NCBI GenBank assembly: GCA_016764455.1
Contig: JAESRU010000012.1
Span: 16,959 to 22,313 of the forward strand
Length of the DNA stretch: 5,355 bases
DNA from: Hyphomicrobiales bacterium
Lineage (GTDB): Bacteria; Pseudomonadota; Alphaproteobacteria; Rhizobiales; NORP267
Direction of reading: 5' to 3'
Both the position numbers and the translations under genes were made by a program. Positions 3,984 to 5,355 of the stretch are shown here, in pieces (the stretch's first letter is position 1; each line of letters starts with the position of its first letter). The notes beneath the pieces are model-generated. The model saw only the letters and a list, made by a program, of their open reading frames with translations, searched no databases and was not told where the DNA came from.

Positions 3984-5176
3984 ATTGACGGCGATAATTT
4001 TTCATTGAGCGCGTCATAAGAAAATAGCCAGTTTGAGCGTTCGGAAGATATGTCGCGTTTGGCAAAAGCTGCCTTTAGCTCTTGCGTAGAATTCAGATGG
4101 AACAGTTTCTTGTTCGCACTCGATTCATTTACAATTTTTGTGGTTCGCTCGATCCTGCTGTTTTGATAGATTTGCAGACACTCGTTGACATCATCTGAAG
4201 CCTTCAACGCGCGCGCCAGAACCGCTCCGTCTTCAATTGCCATGGCGGCACCCTGGGCCATATAGGGCAGCGTGGCATGGGCGGCATCACCCAGGAGGGT
4301 GGCGCGGTCGGTGCTCCAGTTTTTAATCGGGGGCCGGTTGTTCAGGGCCCAGCGAAAACACATATCATGGTCGGCGGCATCCAGAATTGTCTGGATGTTC
4401 GGGTGCCAGCCTTCAAAATCTTTTTTCATGTCGGACCAGGGATATTTGACCGTCCAGCCTTCTTCTGACCATTCGGCGTGATCCACAGCGCCAACAAAAT
4501 TCAACAATTCGCCCCGGCGCAGAAAATAAACAACGGCGTGCTTGCCCGGCCCAACCCAGATTTCTGTAATAAGTTCCATGAAATCTTTCGGCAAATCGCT
4601 TGTTGGAACCATAACCCGCCAGGCGACCTGACCGGTATATTCCGGGACTGTGTCGCCAGCTATCTGCGCACGGACGGCAGATTTTATCCCATCAGCACCT
4701 ATTAAAATATCACCATGTTCTGTCGTTCCATCGCTGAATTTCAGCGTTACGCCCTGCTCGTCTTCGTCGAACCCGGTGACGGTTTTGCCCAGATGGACCA
4801 AGGACGGGGATACATCGTGCGCTTTTTGAACCAGGACAGCAAGCAGGTCGGCGCGGTGAAACTGGAGGTAAGGAGCGCCGTGTTTTTTGGAATGAGTGTC
4901 GCCCAGGGGGATTTTCTGGAGCACTTCGGCGGTATCAAAAATTTTAAATTCGTAGCGAATCGGCTGTGCCGCAATCTCAGCAAGTTTTTCCCGGAGACCC
5001 AGATATTCGAGGACCCGGATCGCATTGGCGCTCAATTGAATGCCGGCGCCAACTTCACCCAGTTCATTGGCTTGTTCGAAAACCTGAACTTCAAATCCAG
5101 CTCGCACTAGACACAGGGCTGCAGTGATTCCGCCAATGCCACCCCCGGCGATCAGAATTTTCCGTTTCTCCGCCAT
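3980..5176 (-). CDS. Class A FAD-dependent aromatic monooxygenase (salicylate/3-hydroxybenzoate hydroxylase-like)
   Basis: A 398-residue single-component flavoprotein hydroxylase of usual length. All three class A fingerprints are present: the FAD-binding GGGIGG (11-16) with E34 ending the second strand (VFEQ), the DG motif ILIGADGIKSAVR (157-169), and the GD motif LLGDAAHATLP (294-304) followed by AQGAAMAIEDG. GEVGAGIQLSANAIRVL (40-56) and HRADLLAVL (107-115) also match salicylate 1-hydroxylase, 3-hydroxybenzoate 6-hydroxylase and 6-hydroxynicotinate monooxygenase, which cannot be separated by eye. Such enzymes use NAD(P)H and O2 to hydroxylate a phenolic ring, sometimes with decarboxylation. 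No membrane segment is seen; it is cytoplasmic. The ATG at 5176 has AGAGGAAG six bases upstream. It is transcribed alone towards the MarR gene, with operator-like palindromes at its promoter. Its likely role is ring hydroxylation before cleavage. Confidence 0.92.
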   Translation of the reverse strand: MAEKRKILIAGGGIGGITAALCLVRAGFEVQVFEQANELGEVGAGIQLSANAIRVLEYLGLREKLAEIAAQPIRYEFKIFDTAEVLQKIPLGDTHSKKHGAPYLQFHRADLLAVLVQKAHDVSPSLVHLGKTVTGFDEDEQGVTLKFSDGTTEHGDILIGADGIKSAVRAQIAGDTVPEYTGQVAWRVMVPTSDLPKDFMELITEIWVGPGKHAVVYFLRRGELLNFVGAVDHAEWSEEGWTVKYPWSDMKKDFEGWHPNIQTILDAADHDMCFRWALNNRPPIKNWSTDRATLLGDAAHATLPYMAQGAAMAIEDGAVLARALKASDDVNECLQIYQNSRIERTTKIVNESSANKKLFHLNSTQELKAAFAKRDISSERSNWLFSYDALNEKLSPSI

Positions 5177-5182
5177 GAAACA

Positions 5183-5190
5183 CTTCCTCT
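5183..5190 (-). promoter_or_regulatory. Ribosome binding site of the flavin monooxygenase
   Basis: AGAGGAAG on the minus strand ends six bases before the ATG at 5176. It supports the chosen start, which also falls directly before the FAD-binding strand. Confidence 0.7.
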
Positions 5191-5212
5191 TATAGCCCGG
5201 TAAAAACTTTGG

Positions 5213-5241
5213 ATTAAAGTCTAAATTAGGCGCGTATCCAA
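5213..5241 (-). promoter_or_regulatory. Probable promoter of the flavin monooxygenase
   Basis: On the minus strand TTGGAT (5236-5241) and TTTAAT (5213-5218) are separated by exactly 17 bp, matching 4 of 6 and 5 of 6 consensus sigma-70 positions respectively. The -10 lies about 37 bp upstream of the start codon. The odd palindrome CTAATTTAG (plus strand CTAAATTAG, 5221-5229) occupies the spacer, so a bound protein would block RNA polymerase. Confidence 0.6.
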
Positions 5242-5268
5242 TAATAGTAATATATATTACTAATTTAG
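5221..5268. repeat. Paired CTAAATTAG / CTAATTTAG inverted repeats flanking the monooxygenase -35 region
   Basis: CTAAATTAG (5221-5229) and CTAATTTAG (5260-5268) are exact reverse complements, and each is itself a palindrome around one central base (CTAA-N-TTAG). One sits in the promoter spacer, the other overlaps the end of the 18-bp palindrome. They could be two sites for one dimer, 39 bp apart (close to four helical turns). Confidence 0.5.
5245..5262. promoter_or_regulatory. Perfect 18-bp palindrome, probable operator of the flavin monooxygenase
   Basis: TAGTAATATATATTACTA is identical to its reverse complement over all 18 bp. It begins 3 bp upstream of the -35 hexamer of the likely monooxygenase promoter. 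AT-rich palindromes of this size are typical of MarR-family operators, and a MarR gene lies on the far side of the monooxygenase, making that protein the natural candidate binder. A TetR or other dimeric regulator is also possible. Confidence 0.6.
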
Positions 5269-5270
5269 GA

Positions 5271-5355
5271 AATAGTCCCCCATATTACGAAAGTCAATCC
5301 AGAATCAGAGGACCTGTCCAACGCCTACTGGCGTATCAGGCTGGCAATGCTAATT
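5271..5355. other. Right-hand edge, no gene recognised
   Basis: No coding region can be supported. On the minus strand a short open run from the edge ends at a TAG (complement of 5325-5327) and could be the last few codons of a neighbouring gene, but nine codons cannot be judged. A small hairpin ACGCC-TACT-GGCGT (5321-5334) has no T-run. Confidence 0.4.

Noticed and set aside
4715..5110. Plus-strand open frame of 131 codons
   Set aside because: It is antisense to the FAD-binding half of the flavin monooxygenase and shows no family resemblance.
5321..5334. Hairpin ACGCC-TACT-GGCGT at the right edge as a terminator of a neighbouring gene
   Set aside because: The five-base stem has no T-run on either strand, and no gene can be confirmed at the edge.

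Overview
The window looks like a catabolic (probably aromatic-compound) gene cluster from a proteobacterium. Moderate GC, the families present and the coding style suggest an alphaproteobacterium, but no rRNA, tRNA or housekeeping gene is present to fix the taxonomy. There are six genes: five complete and one cut by the left edge. There are no RNA genes, insertion sequences or CRISPR arrays.

Left block, minus strand, read right to left: a VanA/DdmC-type Rieske oxygenase (1226-2233), a GntR/FCD-family regulator (488-1162) and the N-terminal third or less of an aldehyde:ferredoxin oxidoreductase family protein (1-403, running off the window). Gaps of 63 and 84 bp and the shared strand suggest one transcription unit, with the regulator probably controlling its own operon.

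Centre: a 345-bp divergent intergenic region (2234-2578) separates the Rieske gene from a plus-strand short-chain dehydrogenase (2579-3373). It holds the most striking non-coding structure in the window: three tandem 18-bp units (2287-2340), each a dyad of the form TTYGTG-TTCR-CACRAA, sitting about 55-105 bp upstream of the Rieske start codon. Further dyads lie closer to the dehydrogenase.

Right block: a MarR-family regulator (3496-3930, plus strand) follows the dehydrogenase and converges on a class A FAD aromatic monooxygenase of the salicylate/3-hydroxybenzoate hydroxylase type (3980-5176, minus strand). The 49-bp convergent gap contains repeated AAAAAGACCGYTAG sequences and hairpins. The monooxygenase has a good promoter candidate (TTGGAT-17-TTTAAT) with an operator-like sequence inside its spacer and a perfect 18-bp palindrome next to the -35.

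Inferred joint role: the Rieske oxygenase would demethylate or hydroxylate an aromatic substrate, the dehydrogenase and the AOR-family enzyme would process alcohol or aldehyde intermediates, and the flavin monooxygenase would hydroxylate the ring of a resulting hydroxy-aromatic acid. Two regulators of different families give separate control of the two halves. The substrate cannot be read from the sequence. No Rieske reductase or ferredoxin partner and no ring-cleavage enzyme lies inside the window.
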